The notes: generated from the sequence alone by a model not told the origin. A DNA stretch of 64,000 nt from Candidatus Zhuqueibacterota bacterium (GCA_022616415.1 JAKEEU010000262.1:1-64000); one strand, 5' to 3'; positions 53,362 to 62,816 are shown, counted from the stretch's first letter. Translations and numbers: made by a program.

Positions 53362-54594
53362 TCAAAACTTCCGTTCCGATGCCGTTATCTCAAACACCTG
53401 CCGCAGCATCTGCTCCTGCGCCGGCGAAAGCGCCATCTTGCGACGGGCCATGACGCGGCGGGCGACTTCCAACGCTTTGTCGATTTCGTAAATTTCCATG
53501 CTCTCGAGGCCGCCCCAGGTGAAAGACGGGATGAATTTGTCCGGATAGCCGGCGCCAAACACGTTGCTCATCACGCCGACGACGGTGCCGGTGTTGAACA
53601 TGGTGTTGATGCCGCACTTGGAATGGTCGCCTATCGTCAAGCCGACAAACAGCGAGCCGCTGTCAACGATCTCGCCATTAACGTAGACCTTCACTGTGCT
53701 ATAATTATTTTTCAAATCGCTGTTGTTGGAATCGGCGCCGATGTTGACCCATTGCCCAAGATAAGCATGGCCGAGAAAGCCTTCGTGCTGTTTGTTGCTG
53801 TAGCTGTGAATGATTGACTCTTCCACCTCGCCGCCGACTTTGCAGACTTCGCCGATGGAGGTGCCTTCGTAAATCTTCGCGCCCATTTTGATGGAAGATT
53901 TCGCGCCGACGAAGACCGGGCCTTGCAAACAAGCGCTGGCCATGATAGTCGCGCCTTCGTCGATGTAAATGGGACCATCTTCCGCATCAAGCACGACGCC
54001 GGGCTTGATTTTGGCGCCGGCGCCGATGTAGATGTTTTTCTCTTCTAAGAGTGTAACATTGGGATAAATTTTTCCCAAAATCTCGCCGCCGCGGTTGAAA
54101 TGAGCAAAATCGTTTTTAATTTGCACGGGATTGTGATGCACCAAATCCCATAGGTAACGAATGAACGTGCCGTCAATCTGTTCAACCGGCAAACCATCGA
54201 ACCAAGAGGTTGGGATAATGCCGTCTGTAAATTGCGCGAGTGATGCCAACCGGGCGGCGCTGATCCACGCGGCAGCGACTTCGCCGTTTTTTTTCCAAAC
54301 CATGTTTTGCGAGCCGGGTGCAGGCAGTTTTTCTCCCAAGATAAAGCGGCCGTTGATGAAAAGACAGGGTCCGGAGGACAATTGATTGACCGGCACTTCG
54401 GGCGTGGCTTCGCGCACAACATCGGCAAGATATGTCCGGCAAAAAAGATGAAGGCGGTTATCGAAAAAACGACGGGCGATTTTCTCGCGCAGGAGAGAAA
54501 TGCCGCAGCGGAGATCAAAAGCCGGGCGGGTCAATGTCAACGGATAGAGACGAGTAAGGTGCTCATCTTCAAAGATACAAAGACTGGGGGGCAT
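53362..54594 (-). CDS. GlmU-like sugar nucleotidyltransferase/acyltransferase protein
   Basis: 410 residues. The N-terminal half (to about 150) is a diverged nucleotidyltransferase-like domain: CIFEDEHLTRLYPLTLTRPA and the segment INGRFILGEKL are typical of the 'putative sugar nucleotidyltransferase' family. The C-terminal half shows a left-handed beta-helix with hexapeptide-like repeats (VVLDAEDGPIYIDEGATIMA; GPVFVGAKSSIKMGAKIY). The active-site GxGxRM loop of GlmU is not evident. It may make UDP-sugars or act as an acyltransferase. It sits upstream of nagB, in keeping with amino-sugar metabolism. Confidence 0.85.
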   Translation of the reverse strand: MPPSLCIFEDEHLTRLYPLTLTRPAFDLRCGISLLREKIARRFFDNRLHLFCRTYLADVVREATPEVPVNQLSSGPCLFINGRFILGEKLPAPGSQNMVWKKNGEVAAAWISAARLASLAQFTDGIIPTSWFDGLPVEQIDGTFIRYLWDLVHHNPVQIKNDFAHFNRGGEILGKIYPNVTLLEEKNIYIGAGAKIKPGVVLDAEDGPIYIDEGATIMASACLQGPVFVGAKSSIKMGAKIYEGTSIGEVCKVGGEVEESIIHSYSNKQHEGFLGHAYLGQWVNIGADSNNSDLKNNYSTVKVYVNGEIVDSGSLFVGLTIGDHSKCGINTMFNTGTVVGVMSNVFGAGYPDKFIPSFTWGGLESMEIYEIDKALEVARRVMARRKMALSPAQEQMLRQVFEITASERKF

Positions 54595-54709
54595 AATTTA
54601 ACATCCTCATAATAAGCTCTCATCTGTATTTAGGCTGTAAACTTTCGGCCTTGAAGGTGACTCTGAAAAAAGTTTCGAGGCGCTCGCGTTAATAAAATAA
54701 TCAAATGAC

Positions 54710-57700
54710 TCAAATAATCAATTGTCCCGAACGCACGGCACGGACATAGTCGTCGTGGTCAATGTTGTAGCGATAGCAGTAGCCAAGGCTGAAGAGGACA
54801 TGCCACGCCTGCCCCGCGCGGTCCTTATCGACTGTCCAAATCAACCGCTGCGTCTTATCAAATACCGAATCGATATACAAATCGCCGTTCATCTTTTTGG
54901 GCTCCATCAGTGACATCGCTTCTTCAAGTGTCGGTAAGCGCCAGTCACTATACCCGGCAAATTTCTCGCGGTTAAGCTCCTTGACATATTTCTTTGCATC
55001 GTTCCAAACCATGTCACTTTCGGATCCACCTTGCTGCCACATTAAACCAGTGGCGTAATCCATGACCACGCTTGCTTCCCGCACATCGTAAGCGACATAG
55101 AAATGGGAAAGACCTTCTCCGGCTGCGTTCACTTTATAGTCAAAAAAGTCTCGTTCCTGTAAAGCAAGCTTAACGGCATCAGCAGAGAGCGATTCTTCGG
55201 GTTTATCGCGCAATTTTTTAGGCTTCACTCCAGTGTTTTGTATGAGTGTTATCAAGCCACTAAGGTCTTGCAAAGCAGTGCATCCACACAGATCAAGCGA
55301 TCTTAGCTTGGGCATCTTTGGCAATCCGCTGAGATCCTTCAAACCAGTACACCCACGAAGACTGAGTGTGGTCAGCTCAGGCAGTTCTGGTGGCAAACCA
55401 CTTAAATCTTGCAGAAGGCTGCACTGGCTCAGATCGAGGATGGGCGTATGCTGGATTCCTGAAAAATCGCGAAGCTGCCTGAGATTTTCAAGGCGCATCA
55501 GATCGCGAACCGGTACATACAAAAACAAATCTCTGAGCTCTGTGAGTACTTCCCGGCGCAACACTTCATCATCTAAAGCATCTTTTGCGATTTCTCTGAT
55601 CACCGTCCGTCGAGATTCATTTCTATAGCTTTTTAACGCATACAGAGCTGCATCGCTGCCGATTAGTTTTAATGTCTGAACGCAGGCCATCGCTTCATTT
55701 TCACTGAGCTGTTCATTATATGCCAAAAACGGGACGGCAAGATCACTGGCCGAGGCAATTGTCTTCGCTTCGTTCATATCTTTTGGAGGAACCAACTTCG
55801 CAACCCGATCTTTGACCTGATCGCGAAGCTCAGCATCAACATCGACAGCGGTCTCGAGGCAGGCGACAGCAAGGAAGTGGAGTTGATGGCGATTCGCTTT
55901 ATCTTCATCCCCCCGTTTGAGAAGATTGGTGATCAGCTCCTTTCTGATTTGGCGAGGCGCATGACCAACCGCCAGAATGATGACTTCGCGCCATTGATCG
56001 TTAGTCGCATTCTTCAGTAGGAGCCCCTGGTCATTCTCGTCCACGGCCGCTTTGGCGCCGAGGAACTCTTGAAACGTCCGGTGGACAAAATCAATTTTGG
56101 TTTCAATGGGCACGCGCAGCAGGCCGCTGCGTTCAACCAAAAATTCTCGTACTTCAGCGGGGGTAAATTTTGCCTGGTTTTTGTCGAAGTTCACCATTTT
56201 CTTGGCAAAACGGCTATCAGCATTTTCGAGCGAAATGACGGAAGCCTCATTTCTGATCATGTAGTACGCCAGATCCTGCAGCAACACAAGTTTTTGGCTG
56301 TAGCTCAGCGCCGGGGCATACTGCAGGTCAACCGAGAGCTGCTGTTCCTTGCCACGGCGTTCCAGGAGCATCTCACAACAGGCGTCATACAACCGAATAC
56401 GTTCTACCGGGATTTGTTTTTTGCGGTCACGATGCAAGGCGCAAATGGTGGCGCACAATAGCGGATTGGTGGCCAGGTTGCGAATCGGCCGATTTTGCTT
56501 GATAAACTTCCGCAAGCTGCTTTCCAGCCCATCGATCTCAGACTTCTCTTGATCGGACTGCAGCTCTTCGCGCACAGCCCGATGCCAATGCTCCAAAAAC
56601 TTATAGATATTGGCCAAGTCCATAGGCTCCAACTCGAATTCGGCAAAATCTTCCTGCGCCAACCATCCTTCATTGATTGCCGTCGGTCTTGAGGTGACAA
56701 TGAACTTCGCCTTCTCGTAAGTATCCACAAGCTCCTTGATCCACTGATAAACGGCGTGACGTTCAATTTGCGGAACTTCGTCGACGCCATCGACCATGAC
56801 CACAGCTCGTCCCAACTCTAATATCTGATGCACCCAACCATTCGGCATTTTGTCCGCAATCAGGGGCACGAGATGACGCACAAAGTTTTCCGGGGCCGGC
56901 AGGCCGGAACTAACGCATTGCCGCAAAAAAATCACAAAGGGAATGCGATGGTTCAAATCCGCCAGACCATTTTCCAATTTTTGTGCGGCACATTGGATGG
57001 CAACCCACTTCACCAAGGTGGTTTTTCCCGAACCCGCCAATCCACGGATCATCAACCGATCCGCGCCGGCTAAAACGTCGTCTACTGTTTTGGAAATCCG
57101 TTCTTCCTCGGTAGCGACTTGTTGTTCCGCGTGCGTTTCAGCCGTTGGAGTTGCGGATGAGCGAAGTTGTCGTGAGTGTATTTTCCCTGAAGCAGATAAA
57201 CTAATATAGGCGACACTCAGCCGATGACGCCGATTGGGACCTGAAACATCAACGCCAAATAATTCCACCTGATCCAATTTTCGTGTCACGGCCAGTCTAT
57301 AGTCGGTTTCAAATCGGGCAAAACTTGCTTCACGATTGACTTCTCGGCTTTTTTTGCGAATCTCGCGGACTTCTTTTAGAATAGCCTTCGCCACGTCACG
57401 AATCTCGTTTTCCCGCTGCAGCACTTCGGCAAAAGTCTCTTTGGTAAAGTTAGGGAGCTGAGCAGAAATATCGACGATGTATTGCGCACACTCATCCACC
57501 AGGCGGTCATAAAAGGCGCATTCGGTTTCAGATAATGATTTTTTTTGCTTGACACTGGCACTGCTGATCAATTTCGACAACTCGGAAGGATCCAAATTTT
57601 TCTTGACCAAAAGATCCGCACTAATACGCAAATCACGGATGACATTTCCGACCGCTTCGGCTACTCTTTTTTTCTCCTCTTCACCCAGATTTTCGTGGGC

Positions 57701-57919
57701 AAAGACGGGAAGCAAGCTTTCCGCTACGTCTTCAGCAATGGCCTCAAATTGTCGATTGCCGCGTCGCGAGGCCATTCCCTCCGAAACTTTCGATTTCAAA
57801 AAGTCGATAATTTCCCCACCCGCATTTTGGGCAAAATCGGAATCCTTGGCCCAAAATTTCAAAATACTTTTGGCCACGGCTGAGCCGAGGCTCGCGACCA
57901 GGAATTCAAGGAGGCTCAT
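54710..57919 (-). CDS. NACHT-LRR-DUF1566 STAND receptor, candidate DGR target
   Basis: 1069 residues. An N-terminal helical domain (1-285) is followed by a NACHT ATPase: P-loop GLAGSGKTTLVKW near 290, Walker B VVMVDGVDEVP near 375, then TSRP. Helical arms follow, then three to four LRR-like strands (LSQCSLLQDLSGLPPEL..LRGCTGLKDLSGLP..LCGCTALQDLSG, about 826-905). The C-terminal DUF1566 domain (about 950-1069: TGLMWQQ, YSDWRLPTLEE, LIWTVDKD, YVRAVRSGQ) has a C-type-lectin-like fold. Bacterial NACHT proteins sense infection. The last stretch of the lectin domain has the codon pattern of a retroelement-mutated region. Four GTTAGCAAA repeats surround its promoter. Confidence 0.93.
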   Translation of the reverse strand: MSLLEFLVASLGSAVAKSILKFWAKDSDFAQNAGGEIIDFLKSKVSEGMASRRGNRQFEAIAEDVAESLLPVFAHENLGEEEKKRVAEAVGNVIRDLRISADLLVKKNLDPSELSKLISSASVKQKKSLSETECAFYDRLVDECAQYIVDISAQLPNFTKETFAEVLQRENEIRDVAKAILKEVREIRKKSREVNREASFARFETDYRLAVTRKLDQVELFGVDVSGPNRRHRLSVAYISLSASGKIHSRQLRSSATPTAETHAEQQVATEEERISKTVDDVLAGADRLMIRGLAGSGKTTLVKWVAIQCAAQKLENGLADLNHRIPFVIFLRQCVSSGLPAPENFVRHLVPLIADKMPNGWVHQILELGRAVVMVDGVDEVPQIERHAVYQWIKELVDTYEKAKFIVTSRPTAINEGWLAQEDFAEFELEPMDLANIYKFLEHWHRAVREELQSDQEKSEIDGLESSLRKFIKQNRPIRNLATNPLLCATICALHRDRKKQIPVERIRLYDACCEMLLERRGKEQQLSVDLQYAPALSYSQKLVLLQDLAYYMIRNEASVISLENADSRFAKKMVNFDKNQAKFTPAEVREFLVERSGLLRVPIETKIDFVHRTFQEFLGAKAAVDENDQGLLLKNATNDQWREVIILAVGHAPRQIRKELITNLLKRGDEDKANRHQLHFLAVACLETAVDVDAELRDQVKDRVAKLVPPKDMNEAKTIASASDLAVPFLAYNEQLSENEAMACVQTLKLIGSDAALYALKSYRNESRRTVIREIAKDALDDEVLRREVLTELRDLFLYVPVRDLMRLENLRQLRDFSGIQHTPILDLSQCSLLQDLSGLPPELPELTTLSLRGCTGLKDLSGLPKMPKLRSLDLCGCTALQDLSGLITLIQNTGVKPKKLRDKPEESLSADAVKLALQERDFFDYKVNAAGEGLSHFYVAYDVREASVVMDYATGLMWQQGGSESDMVWNDAKKYVKELNREKFAGYSDWRLPTLEEAMSLMEPKKMNGDLYIDSVFDKTQRLIWTVDKDRAGQAWHVLFSLGYCYRYNIDHDDYVRAVRSGQLII
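54746..54794 (-). other. Candidate DGR variable region in the NACHT receptor
   Basis: On the minus strand the 16 codons for FSLGYCYRYNIDHDDY all end in C or T (TTC AGC CTT GGC TAC TGC and so on), and most are one or two A-substitutions from AAC or AAT. This is what adenine-specific mutagenesis of an AAC/AAT-rich template produces. The invariant YVRAVRSGQ follows, encoded by a GC-rich end (GTCCGTGCCGTGCG) of the kind that serves as the initiation-of-mutagenic-homing site. No template or reverse transcriptase is in the window. Confidence 0.55.
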
Positions 57920-57933
57920 ACTAATTCAGTCAA

Positions 57934-58028
57934 TTTGCTAACGTTTTGCTAACACTTAAACTTTTATAATATATCGCTTTACAAAACACCACTTATTCCC
58001 AAGCTGTTTTGCTAACACTTTTGCTAAC
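57934..58028. promoter_or_regulatory. Four direct GTTAGCAAA repeats around the NACHT promoter
   Basis: On the minus strand GTTAGCAAA occurs four times, as two pairs at 57934-57953 (11 nt apart) and 58008-58028 (12 nt apart), that is, about one helical turn within each pair. Between the pairs lies an AT-rich TATATTATAAA that could be the -10. The 58020-58028 copy includes the stop codon of the AlbA_2 gene. Spacing suggests binding sites for an oligomeric regulator, perhaps the AlbA_2 protein. Confidence 0.65.
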
Positions 58029-59748
58029 GCTTTTTTCGTGGGTAATAGACCACCTTTGGCGGCTTGCCTTCACGGCGCAGAAAACCCATTTCACTCGACC
58101 ATTGCTTCAGGTAACGAGAAACTTCCACTCTTGCGGTATCCGATTCTCCCAACCCCAAAAGCTCGCGGCACTCTTGTGGCGTAATGGCGCCATGATCGGC
58201 GAGAAATGCCTTCACCATTTCGGCATATCTTATCGGTTCCAGGCCTTTGGTTTTAGTATACGCCGCTTTGCCAAGCAAATCCATGGCAATGCCTTTGGCT
58301 AAATAATACGAAGCCGCTTTGGTTTTTCCGCGCCGCTCCAGAATCCCGGTTCGCGGCTGTGCGAGCTGATCCAAAACGGCCCGGGTTGAGTCACGCGGCA
58401 ATTGGAGCAATTCGGAAGCGGTTACAGTATCGATAAAATCATGGTCGCGCAAAAATGACAGCACGAGCAAACCATCCAGATCGATTTCCCGTTCTTGTTG
58501 TTTCCATTTCGCCACCAACGTTGCCAGGCGTTGATCAAAACTCCCGTTGAAGATGCGAAGAACGACCCGCTCACCCTGCGTTTCATATTTTGGCATTTGC
58601 TTGCCGTAAGACAACATGGGAATGAAAATGCGGCGGCGGCCAATGCCGGCCTTTTCTACCAGCCGCAATTTCTCAAAAGCTTCGGCGAGGGTACGATTGC
58701 GGCTGATCGGCTCATGGCGAAGGATATTTTGCGGCGTAATCCCTCCGATAAAACCGCCCGGACTTGAGACGACCAACTCACGATTCGTATGACGGATCAA
58801 GACCTCGCCCGGATCAGAATAATCACGGTGTGTCACAGCATTCAAAACTGCCTCGCGCACGACTTCCCAAGGAAAAGCGGGAATCCTCAATTTGAAAAAA
58901 CCAACTGCCAATTCCTGCTCGGGATTGGCTGGTCCCGTAAATGTCCATTGGAGACGTTCGATGATGTTCAACAAGCCGAAGCGATACGAATCATTTCGGG
59001 CAACCGACGTATCCGAAGTCAGATGCACATAGTGTACTTGATGTTGCGGGCAAATATTCATTAGCGCCTGCTCGCGTCCGAACAAAAGCAATCCGGCATG
59101 GGTCACTTTGTCGTTTCGCACCGCGCCTAGGCCCACGAGAAAAGCTTTGTCATTCAGCTTGAGCAATTCCGAATCCGGGTTGACTCCACGCAAAATGTTT
59201 CTGGCGCGGGCGATCTCTACCGGATCCAAATCGGCCGTTGAAACCTCTTCAGCCGGCTGGCCGCTCCAATCTATGGCGCCGGCGCGAATTTGGTCGCGCG
59301 CAAAACCGGCTGGGTCGAGCGGCATGCAATTTTTGCCGACGCGTTTTTTGTACAATCCTTGCGCGGTTCCATACGGCGGCGACGGCCCTTTCGGCACACG
59401 AACGACCAGCAGTCTAATTGTTCCTTCCGGCACAGCCAGTTCTTCAACATCCACGCCGAGATGGGGAACCGTTGCCGCATAGATGCCGCGCTGCCATGTA
59501 TCAAGATCATAACCATGCGCGCCGCGGATGGCAGCGCTTCTTCCTCGCGTCTGATCTGCAACCCCGAACACGATCACACCGCCTTCGGCGTTGGCAAAAC
59601 AAACAGCAGACTCTACTGCGACCTTCATGTCATCCTTAGCATCGTGCCAAGGCTTAAAATCCAGCCATTGCGATTCGAGTTCGTCCGCCGTGTGGGTAGC
59701 GAGCCGATCGAGCAGAGTGAGAATTTCGGCGTCAGTTGGAATACTCAT
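58024..59748 (-). CDS. AlbA_2 (Schlafen-like) DNA-binding / RecG-C regulator
   Basis: 574 residues. The N-terminal AlbA_2 domain (ESQWLDFKPWHDAKDDM; FANAEGGVIVFGVAD) binds nucleic acid. The HATPase_c_4/RecG-C-like region (FPWEVVREAVLNAVTHRDY; EAFEKLRLVEKAGIGRRRIF) follows, and the C-terminus has winged-helix-like segments (DFIDTVTASELLQLPRDSTRAVLDQL). Such proteins are often transcription regulators or accessory proteins of conflict systems. Its stop lies inside the repeat array preceding the NACHT gene, which makes it a candidate regulator of that gene. Confidence 0.83.
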   Translation of the reverse strand: MSIPTDAEILTLLDRLATHTADELESQWLDFKPWHDAKDDMKVAVESAVCFANAEGGVIVFGVADQTRGRSAAIRGAHGYDLDTWQRGIYAATVPHLGVDVEELAVPEGTIRLLVVRVPKGPSPPYGTAQGLYKKRVGKNCMPLDPAGFARDQIRAGAIDWSGQPAEEVSTADLDPVEIARARNILRGVNPDSELLKLNDKAFLVGLGAVRNDKVTHAGLLLFGREQALMNICPQHQVHYVHLTSDTSVARNDSYRFGLLNIIERLQWTFTGPANPEQELAVGFFKLRIPAFPWEVVREAVLNAVTHRDYSDPGEVLIRHTNRELVVSSPGGFIGGITPQNILRHEPISRNRTLAEAFEKLRLVEKAGIGRRRIFIPMLSYGKQMPKYETQGERVVLRIFNGSFDQRLATLVAKWKQQEREIDLDGLLVLSFLRDHDFIDTVTASELLQLPRDSTRAVLDQLAQPRTGILERRGKTKAASYYLAKGIAMDLLGKAAYTKTKGLEPIRYAEMVKAFLADHGAITPQECRELLGLGESDTARVEVSRYLKQWSSEMGFLRREGKPPKVVYYPRKKR

Positions 59749-59900
59749 CGTATCAAGACCGCAAAGCTTTTTTGACCATAAAGAATTTCGTCAAATATAG
59801 CAAAACTTATCCTGAGAATCAATTTTTACAAACAAATTTTTCCCAACACCATTGCCGTGTTCGTTATAGTCACCGACGATACATTTCCGACATATCTGCT

Positions 59901-61325
59901 TCAAGCTTCCAACATGGCCAAAAAGTAATGCACGGGTATCGCCAAGATTTTCTTCTCCGGCGAAAAGGCAAGATGATTCCTGGTTAAAAGCAGGCCACCG
60001 CCCTGCTGAACCAGTGCTTTGGCATTGTCCGGATTGATTTGTGTCTGATGTTTGACTTCAATGAGAGCGGAGCGCTTTTCTTCTTGAAAGATCACGAAAT
60101 CAATTTCCTGCCCATTGCGCCAGTAGAAGATGCGCTCGCCAAACTGACGCCGCAAATGCGAGGCAACCATGCTCTCGACCAGATAGCCGAGATTATTGGG
60201 ATCGGCAAGAAACTCCTCGGTCGCGCGCCAGGCGTTGTCATATCCGAAAACCCAGCTCCGAAAGCAGTGGAACGAAAAAGGGTCCGCAAAATAAACTCGT
60301 TTGGATGAGCGTGGGGCGCGCAATGATTCGCCTAAACTTTTTGACTTGTAAAGCACCTCCAATAAAAATGCTGCTTCCGCATCTTCCACATATTCGCGCA
60401 CAGTCGGATGCGTGCCGAGCTGGGTTTCACGGGCGGCGTCGCTCCAATCGAACGGATTTTCACGGCGGTTGATCAGCCATTGCGCCAATTCGCGCAACAG
60501 GCTCTCCCGGCGGCCGAGGCGAGCCAGATCGCCGGCGAAGGCGTCGCGGTAAAGCTTGTAAACGTCTTGCTTGACGCGGCCGTGCTCGGCTTCATCTCGA
60601 ATCGAGCGTGGGAATCCGCCGGTGCGCAGATAGATTGAGAAGTAAGAGCCGATTTGATCCGCCCAAAGCGCGATTTCTTGGGCGGCGGCAAAGAGCATTT
60701 TCTGATTCCATTTTTCAAAGGCCGGTAGCTTGTTTTCTAATGCCGGATTTCTGGCCAGCAGAAAATTGCGAAAACTCAACGGCAGCAACATGAGATCCAA
60801 GCGCTCGTCGCGGCCTCGGCGTCCGGGAAGCCTTTCGCCGCCTTTCCTGATTCCGGCTGCGTGCGAGCCGGTCGCAATGAGCGTGGCTTTTTTTAATTTT
60901 CCTTCATCTGCAACGATCTTGAGGCCTCGTTCCCAGTCCTTTAAATAGGTCGCCTCGTCCAGCAAAATATAAAGGCGATCTTTGGAAAAAGTTTTAGCCC
61001 AGAGAATGTAATCTCGCAGCAGCTCCGCCAATGCTTGCGGCGTTTGCGGCCCCAGGGCTTCACAGTTCAAATAAAGGATGGTTCTGGGATGAACATTTCG
61101 TTCGATAAGAAGATGGCGAGTCAGCAGCTTGAAGAACGTGGTTTTGCCGACTTGTCTTGGCCCCAGCAAAATGTAAATCAAATCCCGATCGAGCTTCAAC
61201 GTATGTAAATGGGGCGGCTCCCATTTAACTATCGCTTGATCATATTCAGTAAGATGTGGATCTTCATTGATCGCCGCCATTTCAGCCCACCACGGGTTTT
61301 GCCGTCTTAGAATTTCGATGCTCAT
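59901..61325 (-). CDS. AAA_14 ATPase with DUF4143 domain
   Basis: 474 residues. Walker A GPRQVGKTTFFKLL, Walker B LYILLDEATYL, then sensor ATGSHAAG, followed by the DUF4143 region with a PD-(D/E)XK-like core (GQEIDFVIFQEEKRSALIEVKHQ: Asp, Glu and Lys visible). This family is widespread, often mobile or defence-linked, and its function is poorly known. It is in the same strand block as the NACHT and AlbA_2 genes. Its start codon abuts the AT-rich repeats at 61326-61382, which may be its own operator. Confidence 0.9.
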   Translation of the reverse strand: MSIEILRRQNPWWAEMAAINEDPHLTEYDQAIVKWEPPHLHTLKLDRDLIYILLGPRQVGKTTFFKLLTRHLLIERNVHPRTILYLNCEALGPQTPQALAELLRDYILWAKTFSKDRLYILLDEATYLKDWERGLKIVADEGKLKKATLIATGSHAAGIRKGGERLPGRRGRDERLDLMLLPLSFRNFLLARNPALENKLPAFEKWNQKMLFAAAQEIALWADQIGSYFSIYLRTGGFPRSIRDEAEHGRVKQDVYKLYRDAFAGDLARLGRRESLLRELAQWLINRRENPFDWSDAARETQLGTHPTVREYVEDAEAAFLLEVLYKSKSLGESLRAPRSSKRVYFADPFSFHCFRSWVFGYDNAWRATEEFLADPNNLGYLVESMVASHLRRQFGERIFYWRNGQEIDFVIFQEEKRSALIEVKHQTQINPDNAKALVQQGGGLLLTRNHLAFSPEKKILAIPVHYFLAMLEA

Positions 61326-61382
61326 AAAATGAAAGTATGATTTTCACAAAATGCCATTTTATGAAAGTGCCATTTTCATAAA
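61326..61382. promoter_or_regulatory. Operator-like array upstream of the AAA_14 gene
   Basis: Four related half-sites (CATAAAATGAAAG, GATTTTCACAAAATG, CCATTTTATGAAAG, CCATTTTCATAAAAT) alternate in orientation between the ATG at 61325 and 61382. The repeated palindromic AT-rich words suggest a binding array for the gene's own product or a cofactor. Confidence 0.55.
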
Positions 61383-61420
61383 ATATAGCCACAATCAACC
61401 CTAAAATCAATACAATTCTC

Positions 61421-62620
61421 TCACAAACAAATTTTCCCCAAAACCGTTGCAGTCCTTGCTCCGGTCACAGATGGCACATTTCCAGTAAAGCCACCGACAG
61501 TTTCATTAGCCAAGACGGCAAAGAGAATGGCTTCTTTCGCATCGCCTGGCAAGCCGTAATCATCTGTTGTTGTAACTTTAGCGGGTGCAAAGCGTTTTTG
61601 CAGCATGGCCATGAGCGTGCGGTTGTGCATGCCGCCGCCGCTGACGATCAGCTCATCGAGTTTGCCAAGACGTTTTTCCAAATGTTGTGCCTCGCGAGCA
61701 ATGGTCTCGGCGGTAAGCGCGGTGGCGGTCGCGAGCAAGTCGCAATTTGCAAGTTGCAAGTGTGCGGCTCGCTGAATTGATTTTTCGCAATAAGCCGCGC
61801 CGAACTCTTCGCGGCCGGTGGATTTGGGAATTGACTTGGTAAAATACGGATGGCGGAGTAATTCTGTCAGCAATGTTTCGGAGACTTTACCTTGTGCCGC
61901 AAGCGCGCCGCTTTCGTCGAAAGACTTGCCAAAAAATTTTTGCGTGAGAGCATCAATGACCATGTTGCCAGGGCCGGTATCGAAAGCAATCACTTCGTGC
62001 AGCGTGCCACCTTTTTTCAACACGGTAAGGTTGGCAATGCCACCGATATTTAAAACGCCGCGCGTCTGTTCGGTGGAATGAAAAACCATGTAATCGAGAA
62101 ACGGCACGAGCGGCGCGCCCTGACCGCCGAGTGCCATATCAGCGGCGCGGAAATCCGCAACGGTGATGATGCTGGTGCGTTTGGCAATCACGCTCGGCTC
62201 GCCGATTTGCAAGGTGCCGGAAGCGGGAATGCCGGCGAGCGGCTCGGCAAAAGGCAGATGGTGGATGGTTTGGCCGTGCGAGCCGATGAGATCGATTTCG
62301 TCGGATTTCGCACCGGCTTGCGTGATGATTTTCTGTGCGGCTTGCGCAAAGCATTCGCCGACGGCAATATTGAGCCGGCAGATCAGATCGACAGTTCCAG
62401 CGCCGGGCAACGAAGCGGCCAGCAGTTGCTCGCGCAATTCCGGCGGATACGGAAAGGTGGCGAACGCTTCAAGCTGCAATCGCTCGTGCGGCGAGAGCGC
62501 GTCACGAGCGTGGCCGCGAATACGAACCAGCGCCCCATCGATGCCATCGGCGGAAGTGCCGGAGATCAGGCCGACGATGCGTTTTTCGAATTTTTGGGAA
62601 ATAGCGAGGAGACGTTGCAT
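61421..62620 (-). CDS. anmK: Anhydro-N-acetylmuramic acid kinase
   Basis: 399 residues, the usual AnmK length. The N-terminal phosphate loop VGLISGTSADGIDGALV, GSHGQTIHHLP, VADFRAADMALGGQGAPLVP, FDTGPGNMVIDAL and VSGGGMHNRTLM are the family motifs. It phosphorylates and opens 1,6-anhydro-MurNAc released in peptidoglycan turnover, giving MurNAc-6-P. MurQ is not in the window. With NagB and the BadF-type kinase it completes parts of cell-wall sugar recycling. A start at 62620 is supported by the motif positions. Confidence 0.96.
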   Translation of the reverse strand: MQRLLAISQKFEKRIVGLISGTSADGIDGALVRIRGHARDALSPHERLQLEAFATFPYPPELREQLLAASLPGAGTVDLICRLNIAVGECFAQAAQKIITQAGAKSDEIDLIGSHGQTIHHLPFAEPLAGIPASGTLQIGEPSVIAKRTSIITVADFRAADMALGGQGAPLVPFLDYMVFHSTEQTRGVLNIGGIANLTVLKKGGTLHEVIAFDTGPGNMVIDALTQKFFGKSFDESGALAAQGKVSETLLTELLRHPYFTKSIPKSTGREEFGAAYCEKSIQRAAHLQLANCDLLATATALTAETIAREAQHLEKRLGKLDELIVSGGGMHNRTLMAMLQKRFAPAKVTTTDDYGLPGDAKEAILFAVLANETVGGFTGNVPSVTGARTATVLGKICL

Positions 62621-62702
62621 ACGCGGAACCGCAATATTTAGAAAAAAGATGAATTCTTGAAACTCACAATGCAGCGCAACCCAAAAGGATTCAAAAATTT
62701 GC

Positions 62703-62772
62703 CCAACGGATAACAGCGGCCAACGGATGTAAAAAATTGTGTTTTGATCCGTTGGCAGCCTTCATCAGTTGG
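62703..62772. repeat. Dispersed palindromic repeat, family B (copy 3)
   Basis: CCAACGGATAACAGCGGCCAACGGAT pairs with ATCCGTTGGCAGCCTTCATCAGTTGG. It lies between the AnmK start and the DinB stop. Other copies are at 3711-3778 and 12055-12122. Confidence 0.85.
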
Positions 62773-62816
62773 ACATTTTTCAGAATTTTTTGGCGTTACA
62801 CTGAATTTTTATTTGC

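Noticed and set aside
54710..57919. DGR reverse transcriptase or template nearby
   Set aside because: No frame with reverse-transcriptase motifs (such as YxDD) and no second copy of the variable region were found in the window.
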